A stretch of DNA of 64,000 bases from M269 sp964625615 (GCA_964625615.1 CAZVDU010000004.1:1-64000), one strand, 5' to 3'. Shown: positions 24,712-34,184, counted from the stretch's first letter. Made by a program: numbers and translations. Notes: a model not told the origin generated them from the sequence alone.

Positions 24712-25263
24712 ATGCCTAAACCTACACCGACAGATGATGATGTTAGCTTGTTCAAACAGGCATTGGATGGCGTGCAACCGATGAAGCAGGACAAAATACC
24801 GCCTCAAGCCATTTCCAGCAAGAAAAATCCCGAAATATTAGCGAAAAAGAAGCAACAGTTACGAAATGAAAACAGGTTAGCGAAACAAGTGGCAGCTTCT
24901 TTTCATTTTTCAGACGGTTTTGAAGCTCATTTTGATGAAACAGGCCCACTAAAATATGTAAAACCTGGGGCTGATCATTATGAAGTTAAACGTCTAAGAC
25001 GAGGGGATTATCCGCCAGAACTTACATTAGACTTACATGGCTATCGAAAAGAAGAAGCAAAACACGAAATTGCAGCCTTAATCTATACAGCGCAAAAGAA
25101 GCACTATCACTGTATTTGTATTGTCCACGGCATAGGCGCTCATGTCCTTAAACGTCACGTACCAAGCTGGCTTGTGCAGCACCCTGCTATTTTAGCTTTT
25201 CATCAAGCACCACTTGAATGGGGCGGCAAAGGTGCTGTACTCGCGTTAGTAGATATTGTTTAG
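24712..25263 (+). CDS. smrB: Smr-domain ribosome-rescue endonuclease
   Basis: SmrB cleaves mRNA between collided ribosomes. The 183-residue protein has the SmrB N-terminal arm (DDDVSLFKQALDGVQPM) and a C-terminal Smr domain with LTLDLHGYRKEEAKHEI (catalytic D-x-H) and CIVHGIGAHVLKRHV. It is divergent from prmB with a 130-bp shared promoter region and convergent with the thioredoxin-like lipoprotein gene, 7 bp away. Length is normal. Confidence 0.95.
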   Translation: MPKPTPTDDDVSLFKQALDGVQPMKQDKIPPQAISSKKNPEILAKKKQQLRNENRLAKQVAASFHFSDGFEAHFDETGPLKYVKPGADHYEVKRLRRGDYPPELTLDLHGYRKEEAKHEIAALIYTAQKKHYHCICIVHGIGAHVLKRHVPSWLVQHPAILAFHQAPLEWGGKGAVLALVDIV

Positions 25264-25270
25264 CTAGCCA

Positions 25271-26095
25271 TTACTCCCAGCTAAAAGACGAATATATTGG
25301 CAGTTCTATAGGGGTTGATGCCTGATTGTGCGCATTGTCATAAAGAGCTTGGATATCTTGCTGAAGCTGCAACCGATAAGAACGTACTTCTCTCCAAAGC
25401 GCCAAGAACTCTTCATCAGGCTCATTATTATCGTCTTCTTTTTTCATACTCGGTGCCAACTTTGTATAGGCATTCATCAATCGTTGTCCTTGAGCTTGTT
25501 TAAAGCTACCGATTAACCTTTGATGCTCATTAGATAAATGAATGCTTGGCGCCTTCTCAAGACTGGCATAGTGTGTAAAATACTCAATATATTGCTCATA
25601 TGGAATGCTGTCAGCCCTTCCCCATTGTGCCATTGTTGACGCATTAATTAACTGCTCAGATTGTGCGTTAACGATCATGACGGTAGGTGTTGCAAAGTAA
25701 TGCGCTTGATCAAAGCGTTCGCTAATATGACGTAAATCATTGAAATACCCTACATCTACATAGACCACCTCATAATGTTCTTTCAGTAGAGCCGCTAAAC
25801 CAGGGGTGGCAAACTTTGACGCCAGGCCGCGACTATCATGGCACCAACTAGCTCCCATGATAATCAACAAGTGTTTGTTGTTTGCTTTTGCATCATTTAA
25901 GGCACTCTGTACATCTCCCATAGGGTCAGCGGACGCAACATAAACATCTGGTGCTTTCTCATGTTCCGCATGTGTTTGTTGAGTAGATGCACAAGCACTT
26001 AAAAAGGTCATAATAAAAATAGACAACAGCAAAGAATAACAAGGTGTACGTAAACGCATCAGCAATCGCTTCTTAGGTAAATAAAATGTATACAT
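25271..26095 (-). CDS. Thioredoxin-fold lipoprotein with a single active-site cysteine
   Basis: This protein of up to 274 residues has a lipoprotein signal (FLSAC) and a thioredoxin-like domain (about 55-165; LLIIMGASWCHDSRGLASKFATPGLAALL, YFATPTVMIV with the cis-Pro). The motif WCHDS keeps only the first cysteine of the usual WCxxC, so a classical dithiol oxidoreductase function is unlikely. A helical C-terminal extension (about 170-274) is of unknown role. An internal ATG at 26059 (MRLRTPCYSLLLS) would give a more conventional signal peptide and is an equally good start. It is convergent with smrB and follows the DUF5062-like gene on the same strand. Confidence 0.75.
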   Translation of the reverse strand: MYTFYLPKKRLLMRLRTPCYSLLLSIFIMTFLSACASTQQTHAEHEKAPDVYVASADPMGDVQSALNDAKANNKHLLIIMGASWCHDSRGLASKFATPGLAALLKEHYEVVYVDVGYFNDLRHISERFDQAHYFATPTVMIVNAQSEQLINASTMAQWGRADSIPYEQYIEYFTHYASLEKAPSIHLSNEHQRLIGSFKQAQGQRLMNAYTKLAPSMKKEDDNNEPDEEFLALWREVRSYRLQLQQDIQALYDNAHNQASTPIELPIYSSFSWE

Positions 26096-26141
26096 TCAAG
26101 TTCCGAAGGTCATTTGGCCATCAGATAATCTGGTTTTATTG

Positions 26142-26402
26142 CTATTGAAGTAGAGGGTGATCAGCTGGCAACTGCGCCGAAATCCACTTCACTAAACGCC
26201 TTTTCATATGAAGTCCATTCTCTTGTTCAGCCGGTACAGCGGTCAACAACTTATCATTAAGAAGCAAACGATAAATACACTCAATTTTCTGATCCGCGGA
26301 ATCTGTTGGCCCAAAAGATTTATACCCTCGCTTAGTGGCATAAACTTGACCAACCTGTAGTGCTTTTTTGAGTAGCTCTTTTTCGTTTTTTATTTTCTTC
26401 AT
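26142..26402 (-). CDS. DUF5062-like small protein
   Basis: This 86-residue basic protein reads MKKIKNEKELLKKALQVGQVYATKRGY, then KIECIYRLLLNDKLL and MKRRLVKWISAQLPADHPL. It fits my recollection of the DUF5062 family found in Vibrio and Shewanella relatives. Function is unknown; helical, cytosolic. It lies between the thioredoxin-like lipoprotein and the SLT lipoprotein genes on the same strand, with gaps of about 45 bp, so cotranscription is possible. Confidence 0.75.
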   Translation of the reverse strand: MKKIKNEKELLKKALQVGQVYATKRGYKSFGPTDSADQKIECIYRLLLNDKLLTAVPAEQENGLHMKRRLVKWISAQLPADHPLLQ

Positions 26403-26445
26403 AAAACATGTTCCATGTATTGTTTAATATGGTTCTGGGCAACAA

Positions 26446-27072
26446 TTAACTGCCAAAAAGTAAACGCTTAAACCAGCCGCGTTGTAGGCTTTTTTCGCAA
26501 CCCTTTAGCTGCCTAGCATAAGTTTTAGAACGAGCATCAACTTTTTTGGCGACACCCACTAACCAAGCTTTTTTATTGTATGTTTTGCGTTTATATCCGC
26601 CCCATCCTTCGTGGTAGTTAAGGTATTGGCTACGAGCATCCCACTTGGATATACCATTAATCTTGTTTGTCTTACTGATGAACCAGCCCATAAAATCAAT
26701 TGCATCTCTGAAATTATCCCTGTCAGCTCCTCTATTGCGGGTCTCACGAGTATAATCGGCCCACGTAGGTGTTTTAGCTTGAGAGTAACCATATGCTGAA
26801 CTAACACGGCCCCACGGAACGAGTCCAAAGAAAATATAATCTCGTGGAGGCTTAGCTTTGGCTCTAAATGAACTTTCTTGATACATCATCGCCATGGGCA
26901 CATGTATGGGAACACCCCACTTTTTGTTCATATCTCTAGAGGCGCGATACCAGCTTTTCTTTTCAGAAAATATTTTGCAAATATTGTCAGGGTTATTGGG
27001 AGGAGAAGAGGTGCAACTACTAATTAACACAACAACAAAAAGTGTTATCACGCTTTTTTTTAAAAAATTCAT
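26446..27072 (-). CDS. Lytic transglycosylase-like (SLT-domain) lipoprotein
   Basis: This 208-residue lipoprotein (lipobox LISSC, C20) has an SLT-like muramidase domain. HVPMAMMYQESSFRAKAKPP contains the presumed catalytic Glu, followed by WGRVSSAYGYSQAKTPTWADYT, FMGWFISKTN and YLNYHEGWGGYKR. Such proteins cleave peptidoglycan glycan strands with anhydro-muropeptide formation. ATG at 27072 is used; an upstream TTG at 27099 also keeps the frame but adds a poor n-region. Upstream lies an intrinsic terminator pointing along the opposite strand. Confidence 0.85.
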   Translation of the reverse strand: MNFLKKSVITLFVVVLISSCTSSPPNNPDNICKIFSEKKSWYRASRDMNKKWGVPIHVPMAMMYQESSFRAKAKPPRDYIFFGLVPWGRVSSAYGYSQAKTPTWADYTRETRNRGADRDNFRDAIDFMGWFISKTNKINGISKWDARSQYLNYHEGWGGYKRKTYNKKAWLVGVAKKVDARSKTYARQLKGCEKSLQRGWFKRLLFGS

Positions 27073-27148
27073 GTTTATTGTGAACTTTTCAACAAACAAC
27101 CGGTCTTACCTTATGTGTTATTTATGTGTTTCCTTAGCAGTAAACTTG

Positions 27149-27177
27149 ATGCCTGTCCTATGACAGGCATTTTTTTT
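27149..27177 (+). terminator. Strong intrinsic terminator facing rightward, no recognised gene upstream
   Basis: Stem ATGCCTGTC / GACAGGCAT (9 bp including flanking A-T pairs, 27149-27157 and 27162-27170) with loop CTAT, followed by eight T on the plus strand. Both neighbours (SLT gene and gshA) are on the minus strand, where the hairpin is not followed by a U-tract. It may end a small plus-strand RNA antisense to the 5' region of the SLT gene, or serve weakly as the gshA terminator. Confidence 0.75.
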
Positions 27178-27191
27178 GTCTTAATACCTAA

Positions 27192-28793
27192 CTAAGTCTC
27201 ACGGTTTTGAGGTGCTGCATTAAAGTAATTATTTAAAAACACTTCAAACTCTTCCGTATCAGATGCTTCTTCTTCCTGTTGCTTAACAACTGACTCTCGA
27301 CTTATACCAGCTAACTGCTCTGCCGTAAAATGATGATAGTCGTAACTTTGTAAATCTTTTTTATGCTTTTCAGCTAAACCTAGCGCAAAATCACCATTAC
27401 CGACACTACCTTCAATAAGTTGTTTTAAAATTCGACCAGAAAATGTTTTATCTGGATCAAGTATCTTTTGCCACTCAATTTCAACAGCATCGCTAAACGT
27501 GGTTGTTCCTTTGTTTTTATCCATTACTTGAGCAACTTCGCGCATATCAGTAAACAGATCTGTCGCCCAATCCGTCAACGTTTTCTTTTCGCCATCCACT
27601 TGCAGAAGCAACCCTGGTTTACGACCTTGTTCGACAACTAAGCTCAAATTATCTTCCGTTTCTTGATAATCTTCCCCTTGCATCATGTCGCTCGGTGCAA
27701 TTGCACAATACACTAGAAATACATCAAGGAAATTGATCTGCTGCTCTTCAATGCCTACAGGGCTAAACGGATTCACATCCAGTGCTCTAACTTCAATATA
27801 ACTAACACCTCTCAATGCCAATGCATCAGTGGGCTTTTCAAAATGTAAGGTCGGCTGTTTAGGACGTATAGGCGAGTAAAGCTCATTCTCTATCTGCAAT
27901 ACGTTACTATTTAGCTGCTGCAATTCACCGTCAATTTTACCGGTATACTGTAAATACTCTTCTGAGGAGGTATGAATAGCCTCACGAAGTGACTCAATAT
28001 AAGAATCAACTTTGTTGTAACAAATATTCAATCCTGATTGAGCACTATTAGTGTATCCCAAATCACTCATTCTCAGTGACGTTGCATAAGGCAAAAAATA
28101 AGTACCGTTATCCATTTTCTCAAAAGGTAAACTTGATTCATTACCCTTTAAGAACGAACCACACAAAGCAGGAGATGAACCATACAAATACGGGATCAGC
28201 CAACAAAAACGCCGATAATTTCTTATTTGAGCAAAATACGCCGCTGATACATTATCTTGAGAAGCTTCGATACCTTCTACAGTGGGTAACCACTTATCCC
28301 AAAAAGATGGCGGCATGGAAAAATTAAAATGGACGCCAGCTATAGCCTGCATCATCGCGCCATAACGATTCTTTAACCCAACGCGATATAAGGTCTTCAT
28401 CTTACCGATATTTGACGTACCGTAATCTGCTATCGGAATATTAGCCTGATCGTTAATAAAGCACGGCATACTCAACGGCCATAGCTGCTCATTTCCCAAT
28501 CCTGCTTGAACATACTTATGAACATCGGAGAGCTGATTAATGGTTTTCTGAGTGTCTTCTTCAGGCGGTGTAATAAACTCTAGTAGCGACTCAGAAAAGT
28601 CAGTGGTGATATAGTCATGACTAAGAGCAGAACCAAAAGCTTCAGGATGAGGTGTTTGAGCTAAACTACCGTTTTTATTTATCCTTAGCGCTTCACGTTC
28701 AATTCCGTGTTTAATACCACTGAGGGTCTGAGCTATATTTTCTTCAGCAAGTGCGGTAAGACGAGCCGCAAACAATTTAGAATCTTGCGCCAC
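27192..28793 (-). CDS. gshA: Glutamate-cysteine ligase
   Basis: GshA makes gamma-glutamylcysteine, the first step of glutathione synthesis. The 533-residue protein is of proteobacterial type. It has GIKHGIEREALRINKNGSLAQTPHPEAFGSALSHDYITTDFSESLLEFITPP at the N-terminus, GVHFNFSMP, and YIEVRALDVNPFSPVGI. It is transcribed alone; downstream lies the plus-oriented hairpin. gshB is not nearby. Confidence 0.96.
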   Translation of the reverse strand: MAQDSKLFAARLTALAEENIAQTLSGIKHGIEREALRINKNGSLAQTPHPEAFGSALSHDYITTDFSESLLEFITPPEEDTQKTINQLSDVHKYVQAGLGNEQLWPLSMPCFINDQANIPIADYGTSNIGKMKTLYRVGLKNRYGAMMQAIAGVHFNFSMPPSFWDKWLPTVEGIEASQDNVSAAYFAQIRNYRRFCWLIPYLYGSSPALCGSFLKGNESSLPFEKMDNGTYFLPYATSLRMSDLGYTNSAQSGLNICYNKVDSYIESLREAIHTSSEEYLQYTGKIDGELQQLNSNVLQIENELYSPIRPKQPTLHFEKPTDALALRGVSYIEVRALDVNPFSPVGIEEQQINFLDVFLVYCAIAPSDMMQGEDYQETEDNLSLVVEQGRKPGLLLQVDGEKKTLTDWATDLFTDMREVAQVMDKNKGTTTFSDAVEIEWQKILDPDKTFSGRILKQLIEGSVGNGDFALGLAEKHKKDLQSYDYHHFTAEQLAGISRESVVKQQEEEASDTEEFEVFLNNYFNAAPQNRET

Positions 28794-28921
28794 AATATGT
28801 TTCCGTAACAGACGAGTTCAACCCTATGTGAGGAGCTTCCTCGTTAATTTCAAGACAAGCGAAGATAAATATTTTCACTTCACTCCAATTTATCACTGTC
28901 ATTTTACCTGAGTCACTATAA

Positions 28922-31786
28922 CTATTGGATGACAGTTAACGCTTCTATTTTACGTTCTAACTTTTCTAGTTGAGGCTTCAATACAGCCGCATCACCAACT
29001 ACTACTAACGCTAAACCTTTCACCTTAAGTCCATCCGCTAATCGGTTCAGTTGGTTCAAATCAATGGTTTTAATAATATCGAGTTGTTGTGTACGATAGT
29101 TGTCAGCCAAGCCATAAGTTTGCATATGTATTAAGAAACCTGCTTTGTCAATCGGCGTCTCATAACTTAGTGCATCTGATTGAGTATAGGCTAAACGCAT
29201 AGAATTGACTTCTTCATTCGTCATTCCATCGCGTTGATAACGGTCCAACTCAAATATCAATTCAGTAATGGCTGCATAGGTATTTTCTTGACTAACACTC
29301 GCTCCCATTTCAAAACCACCTAAAGACTTCCCTCCATAAAAGTTGCTGTAAGCACCATAGGTATACCCCTTATCTTCCCTCAAGTTAAGGTTTAGCCTAC
29401 TATTAAAATGCCCGCCAAGCGCAAAATTCATTAAATTAAGTCGAAAATTCTCTCCTAATGCGTCATAAGGCTTTGCTCGCTTAAAGAAGGTAATAATCGA
29501 CTGTTCCGCACCTGGCTTGTCAACCAAATAAATAGTGTCAGTTGATAACTCAGGAAATTCCTCGTAAGGCGGTATTTGGTATGGAGCGTTACTCCAACTC
29601 GTCAAAAACGATAGCTCACTCATAGCTTCCTCTTGAGTTATATCACCAACAATTACTACCGATGCTTTAGCAGAGGTATAAAATTCCTGATAAAACGCTT
29701 TGATATCCTCTAGTGTCAGCGCATTGATGCTCTCTATCGTGCCACTGTTTGGCACCCCAATGCGATTTTTAAGGCCATACATGAGCTGTGAGACTGCCCG
29801 ACTACTGAGTGACTCCGCATCATTTAGTTGTTGCTGCATCGCCTGCAATGTTTGTTGTTTTAATAAGTTAAACTCATCTACTTTAAGGCCTGGTTTAAAC
29901 AACCTTTCTTTAGCAAGTGCTAATGTTTCATTAAAGTTCTTTTTTAAACTACTGACAGACATTTGCGTATAGCGGCCGCCCGCCGAAAAACTTATTGAAC
30001 TACCTAATAGTGCCAATTGATTGGATATCTCTTCAGCAGAATGGTTAAGTGTTGATTCGTTAAGCATAGCTGCTGTCATTGACGCTACTCCAGCTTTTGC
30101 GATGGGATCTAATAATGGCCCCCCTTCCATGCTCAATGTCAACGTCACTGTTGGGGTTTCAGTTGTTTGATGCCCGATAATTTCAATATTATTGGGCAAG
30201 GATTGTGTCCAATACTCTGGAACCGTAACGACAGGGTTAATTCCAGCTTTAGGTACAACAGAGCGATCGAAGTCATCCTTAATGCTCTCTCGAAAAACAA
30301 CAGGTAACTGTAAGTATTCAGGGATTACTCTCTCTGGAGTCACGTAATCAGCTTCCTTAACAGCAAGGTTTGTCTGTGTCTCAGGTACGATGCTCAATAT
30401 TACCGAGGCCTTCCCCTGAATATACTGTTTAAACACACGTATTACATCGTCTTTAGTAACCTCGGCATAGCGCTCTAGATCAGATTGAACAAGATCAGGG
30501 TTACCGGTATAAGTTTGATTCGATGCTAACGTCGACACTTTGCCCGCCACACTATGCAGCGTGTAGATATTACCTGCTTCAATACTTGTTTTGGTGCGGT
30601 CAAGATCGTCTTGACTTACACCACGTTCCAGAAACTCAACAAGGCTGTCGTCAATGGCTTGTTTCACCTCCGCCAAACTTTTACCGCCTGTAGGATCGGC
30701 TAATGCGATAAGCTGGAACTCGCAAGCGAGTTCTTGGCAAGGGTGAGAAACAACAGCTTGTACCGCAATACCTTTTTTAACGAGATTTTTATAGAACAGA
30801 GAGGTTCTCCCTCCCCCTAAAATATCTGCCAGCACATCAAGAGGGGCCTCATCTTCGTGCCTCGCATAGACAGTCGGATAGGTAATCTGTACGAGAGGTA
30901 AATGAATGTTATCTTCAAGCGTAATATGATGTGTTTTCGATAACTTAACCAATGCCTTATCCAAAGGGGTAACTTCAGGACCAGCTTGAATAGAGCCGAA
31001 GTACTTTTGTATCCATCTCAGTGTTTTTTCTTTGTCAATATCACCACCTATAGTCAAAGTCGCATTGTTGGGTCCATACCAACGTTGGAAGAATGACTTC
31101 AGCTCATTAACGGACGCACGGTTTAAATCATCAACATAACCAATGACAGGCCAAGAATAAGGATGCCCTTCTGGATATAACGCTTCTGCAATGCGTTCTT
31201 GTCTCAAACCATAGGGTTGATTGTCTACACGTTGTGCTCGTTCGTTTTTAACCGTTTCTCGCTGCACTTCAAACTTTTCTTGGGTCACTGCTTCAAGCAA
31301 AAAACCCATACGATCGGATTCCAACCAAAGCACTTTTTCCAGTTGATTGGCAGGGACTGTTTGATAGTAGTTGGTCAAATCTACCGTAGTGGCTCCGTTC
31401 ATATCACCACCAGCTTCAGTAATGATCTTAAAATGTTGCTCATCCGCTACATTTGCCGAACCTTGAAACATCATATGTTCAAAAAAATGAGCGAAGCCAG
31501 AATAACCGATAACTTCTCTTGATGAACCAACATGGTAGGTCACATCAACATGGACCAAAGGATCCGAATGGTCTTCATGCAAAATAATGGTCAGCCCATT
31601 CTGAAGTTCATATTTTTCGTAGGGAATAACGAGTTGCTCGTCTACGTTTTCTCGTTTTTCAATGAACTTAATACTAGCTGTGCCTTTCGAACCACTCAGG
31701 TCAGTATGCTCATGTTGATCTGATGCAGGGGTACATGCGAGTAAGAGGTAACTACTCACCAAAAAGGACAAATACTTTTTAAACAT
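28922..31786 (-). CDS. M16 (insulinase-family) double-domain zinc protease lipoprotein
   Basis: This 954-residue protein has a lipobox (LLLAC, C18) and two M16 halves. The first (about 55-500) carries the inverted zinc motif H100-F-F-E-H104 and the downstream third-ligand helix (ETVKNERAQR). The second (about 520-950) lacks HxxEH, as usual for the inactive partner half, and retains the RLNLNLREDKGYTYGAYSN-like segment. It degrades peptides in the periplasm, probably outer-membrane or inner-membrane tethered. ATG at 31786 is preferred over the TTG at 31798. It is single-gene, divergent from the Hpt-domain gene. Confidence 0.92.
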   Translation of the reverse strand: MFKKYLSFLVSSYLLLACTPASDQHEHTDLSGSKGTASIKFIEKRENVDEQLVIPYEKYELQNGLTIILHEDHSDPLVHVDVTYHVGSSREVIGYSGFAHFFEHMMFQGSANVADEQHFKIITEAGGDMNGATTVDLTNYYQTVPANQLEKVLWLESDRMGFLLEAVTQEKFEVQRETVKNERAQRVDNQPYGLRQERIAEALYPEGHPYSWPVIGYVDDLNRASVNELKSFFQRWYGPNNATLTIGGDIDKEKTLRWIQKYFGSIQAGPEVTPLDKALVKLSKTHHITLEDNIHLPLVQITYPTVYARHEDEAPLDVLADILGGGRTSLFYKNLVKKGIAVQAVVSHPCQELACEFQLIALADPTGGKSLAEVKQAIDDSLVEFLERGVSQDDLDRTKTSIEAGNIYTLHSVAGKVSTLASNQTYTGNPDLVQSDLERYAEVTKDDVIRVFKQYIQGKASVILSIVPETQTNLAVKEADYVTPERVIPEYLQLPVVFRESIKDDFDRSVVPKAGINPVVTVPEYWTQSLPNNIEIIGHQTTETPTVTLTLSMEGGPLLDPIAKAGVASMTAAMLNESTLNHSAEEISNQLALLGSSISFSAGGRYTQMSVSSLKKNFNETLALAKERLFKPGLKVDEFNLLKQQTLQAMQQQLNDAESLSSRAVSQLMYGLKNRIGVPNSGTIESINALTLEDIKAFYQEFYTSAKASVVIVGDITQEEAMSELSFLTSWSNAPYQIPPYEEFPELSTDTIYLVDKPGAEQSIITFFKRAKPYDALGENFRLNLMNFALGGHFNSRLNLNLREDKGYTYGAYSNFYGGKSLGGFEMGASVSQENTYAAITELIFELDRYQRDGMTNEEVNSMRLAYTQSDALSYETPIDKAGFLIHMQTYGLADNYRTQQLDIIKTIDLNQLNRLADGLKVKGLALVVVGDAAVLKPQLEKLERKIEALTVIQ

Positions 31787-31843
31787 AAAATGGGTCAAAG
31801 ATTAATTGAGTAACCAGTTTAGCTTGTTATCCATTGGATAGTA

Positions 31844-31871
31844 ATACCAAGCGATCTATTCGAATTGGTAT
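31844..31871. repeat. Dyad ATACCAA-N14-TTGGTAT, dispersed extragenic motif
   Basis: The 7-base arms at 31844-31850 and 31865-31871 are perfectly complementary. The same heptamer, in either orientation, also occurs between genes at 3403, 17113, 17346, 50573 and 52439. It resembles short palindromic extragenic repeats of marine gammaproteobacteria. Function is unknown; at 17346 and 52439 it overlaps a -10 element. Confidence 0.4.
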
Positions 31872-31977
31872 AACCGCATCATTCACTGTGTTAAAGTTAG
31901 CTCAATCATTGAGTAACGTGCTAGAAAAACCATTTTATCAAATTGTCCTAGCTTTGATAATGTGATTGGAGGAAAGT

Positions 31978-32568
31978 ATGGCAGCAAATGAACCGCTATT
32001 AGATAAGGACTTTGCCATAAAGCAACTTGGCGGAAACGAAGAATTACTAGAGAAGATGTTTGGCAAGTTTTTATCTCAATATGCCAACGATGCGGACAAA
32101 GTTAATGCCTCTATTGCTGAGGGTGATTACTCAGAAGCGCAGCGGACTATTCATGGTATTAAAGGTGTGTCTGGAAACTTAGGGTTAAGGGCGTTACATC
32201 AAACATGCCGTGACGCAGAAGAGATACTTCGAGGCTATGACAACGCACAAAATGGTGCTTTATTAACGCAACATATCAACACCTTTGAAAGCATACTTAA
32301 ATCAACCTTTGTAGAATTAGAAAATTATCAATCAGAAAAAGCTCATAACGAAAGTAGTATTGAGCCTAAAGACAGCAATGATGAGTTAGGCGTTGAGCAA
32401 GCCAAAGCAACCTTAGTGTCAGCTATCGATAATTTTCAATTCATTGCGCCACCAGAATTACAAGCATTAATAACAGCGCTAAAACCTACTTCTATTGACC
32501 TAGCGCAATTAGAAAAAGCCATCTGCGATTTAGATTACGAACTGGCGAAATCTCTACTGAATGCCTAG
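31978..32568 (+). CDS. Hpt-domain phosphotransfer protein
   Basis: This 196-residue cytosolic protein has an N-terminal histidine phosphotransfer domain (about 1-115) with the motif AQRTIHGIKGVSGNLG; H59 is the phosphorylatable histidine. The C-terminal part (about 130-196) is helical and acidic without a known domain. ATG at 31978 is set by a GGAGG ribosome site 5 bases upstream; the in-frame TTG 12 bases earlier is inside that site. It is an orphan: no histidine kinase or receiver is adjacent. It precedes the pseudouridine synthase by 9 bases and probably heads that transcript. Confidence 0.9.
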   Translation: MAANEPLLDKDFAIKQLGGNEELLEKMFGKFLSQYANDADKVNASIAEGDYSEAQRTIHGIKGVSGNLGLRALHQTCRDAEEILRGYDNAQNGALLTQHINTFESILKSTFVELENYQSEKAHNESSIEPKDSNDELGVEQAKATLVSAIDNFQFIAPPELQALITALKPTSIDLAQLEKAICDLDYELAKSLLNA

Positions 32569-32577
32569 TAGGTTTTT

Positions 32578-33261
32578 ATGACGATCAGAATAGTCTTTGA
32601 TCACTCAGATTTCGTTGTTGTTAATAAACCAATCAATATTAACATGCATAGCGAAAATGGTATCGCGGGTATCGTACCTATTCTTTGTGAGCAGCTTAAT
32701 TTCCCTAAATTGTGGTTAGCGCATCGCTTGGACAAAGTTACTTCTGGTCTCCTGATTCTTGCAAAAAATGCAGAAGCAGCTGCTCTATTCGGTATGATGT
32801 TTTCAACGCATGGTATCCAAAAATATTACTTAGCTATTGCATCAAAAAAACCTAAAAAAAAACAAGGTGCCATCGTCGGCGATATGCGCCGAACACGAGA
32901 TGGCAAATGGGCGTTAACCCCTGATACAACAAACCCAGCTATGACACAATTCTTTAGCCAATCTGTAGCGCAAAGCCAACGGCTATTCATACTCAAACCG
33001 CATACAGGTAAGACACATCAAATACGGGTAGCGATGAAAAGCTTAGGTAGCCCAATACTGGGAGACGCAGCATATAAAGGCAGTACGGCAGACAGAACCT
33101 ACCTACATGCCTATGCACTGACTTTCAACTACAAGGGTAAGCAGGTGTCGATAAAATGTATGCCCGAGCAAGGAGAATATTTCTCAAAACTTGACTTAAC
33201 AGACGCTTTTAAAGGCTATGCCCACCCCGAAAATCTAGCATGGCCTACGTTAAAAAAATGA
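32578..33261 (+). CDS. RluA-family pseudouridine synthase
   Basis: This 227-residue protein carries the catalytic motif WLAHRLDKVTSGLLILAKN (Asp of HRLDK-TSG), plus LKPHTGKTHQIRVAM and SPILGDAAYKG. It isomerises uridine in rRNA or tRNA. It is shorter than RluC/RluD, lacks an N-terminal S4 domain, and resembles the single-domain RluA/TruC-like group; the target base cannot be assigned. It follows the Hpt gene by 9 bp and overlaps the PanE-like gene by an ATGA junction. Confidence 0.9.
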   Translation: MTIRIVFDHSDFVVVNKPININMHSENGIAGIVPILCEQLNFPKLWLAHRLDKVTSGLLILAKNAEAAALFGMMFSTHGIQKYYLAIASKKPKKKQGAIVGDMRRTRDGKWALTPDTTNPAMTQFFSQSVAQSQRLFILKPHTGKTHQIRVAMKSLGSPILGDAAYKGSTADRTYLHAYALTFNYKGKQVSIKCMPEQGEYFSKLDLTDAFKGYAHPENLAWPTLKK

Positions 33262-34178
33262 CATTAGCTGTTTCTATCATTGGTAATGGTGCTATTGGCG
33301 GATTACTTAAAGCTCGTTGTCAAACATTGAATATCACTACCAACTCCCTGACTCGGCGAGGGAGTAATGCACCATTGGTTGTAGAGACGTTCAACGGGCA
33401 GACACAAACACTGATACAAAGGTCTCAGACATTAGCAAACGGACATATTAACGACCTACTTATTATTCCAGTTAAAGCTTATCAAGTTAGATCTGTCATT
33501 GGTGAATTGATACTTAAGCTAAAGCCATCAACGTGCCTGGTGATGCTGCACAATGGTATGGGTAGCAAAGAGCTAATACAAAATCTGATACCAAATCAAC
33601 CTACTATCTTAGCGACTACCAGTCATGCAGCATACAAAGTATCGCAAAACTTGATAAAGCAAACAGGCTTAGGCCAATCCCAGTATGGCTGGCTCAATCG
33701 GGGAAAACTAAAAGCGACTGAACAAGAAGCAATTGAGCAAGTAGTCCATGACCTCCTTCAACCCTCTACATTAATGGACGACATGCAAACGGCATTGTGG
33801 AAAAAGCTTGCTGTCAACGCCACCATTAATCCGTTAACAGCCGTGTTAAAAGTCAGAAATGGACACCTGAAAGGGCAAGAACACAAGAAAACTATCGAAG
33901 CAATCTGCCAAGAAGTGAGCCTAGTGGCTGCAAGTCAAAGGCAGAACCTAAGTGCTGAAATTCTCATCCAGAACACTTATCAAGTCATTGAAGATACTGC
34001 CGAAAATTACTCTTCCATGTATCAAGATATTGTCGCTAAAAGAAGGACAGAATTAGACAGTATTAGCGGTTACATTATTGATAAAGCAACCGCCAATAAT
34101 ATCGCGGTACCAGAAAACAAAAAGTGGTTTGAACAAATAAAGGCACTGGAGAATGCCTATTTTATACCCGGTACATAG
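33258..34178 (+). CDS. PanE/ApbA-like 2-dehydropantoate 2-reductase family protein
   Basis: This protein of about 306 residues has an N-terminal Rossmann motif (VSIIGNGAIGGLLKARC), LLIIPVKAYQV and VMLHNGMGSKE. The C-terminal helical domain has KKLAVNATINPLTAVLKVRNG, the ketopantoate-reductase hallmark. It reduces ketopantoate to pantoate with NADPH, or a similar 2-keto acid. ATG at 33258 gives a classic 4-base ATGA overlap with the upstream stop; the ATG at 33240 is the alternative. It is convergent with the stator gene pomB, only 6 bp apart. Confidence 0.85.
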   Translation: MTLAVSIIGNGAIGGLLKARCQTLNITTNSLTRRGSNAPLVVETFNGQTQTLIQRSQTLANGHINDLLIIPVKAYQVRSVIGELILKLKPSTCLVMLHNGMGSKELIQNLIPNQPTILATTSHAAYKVSQNLIKQTGLGQSQYGWLNRGKLKATEQEAIEQVVHDLLQPSTLMDDMQTALWKKLAVNATINPLTAVLKVRNGHLKGQEHKKTIEAICQEVSLVAASQRQNLSAEILIQNTYQVIEDTAENYSSMYQDIVAKRRTELDSISGYIIDKATANNIAVPENKKWFEQIKALENAYFIPGT

Positions 34179-34184
34179 AATACG

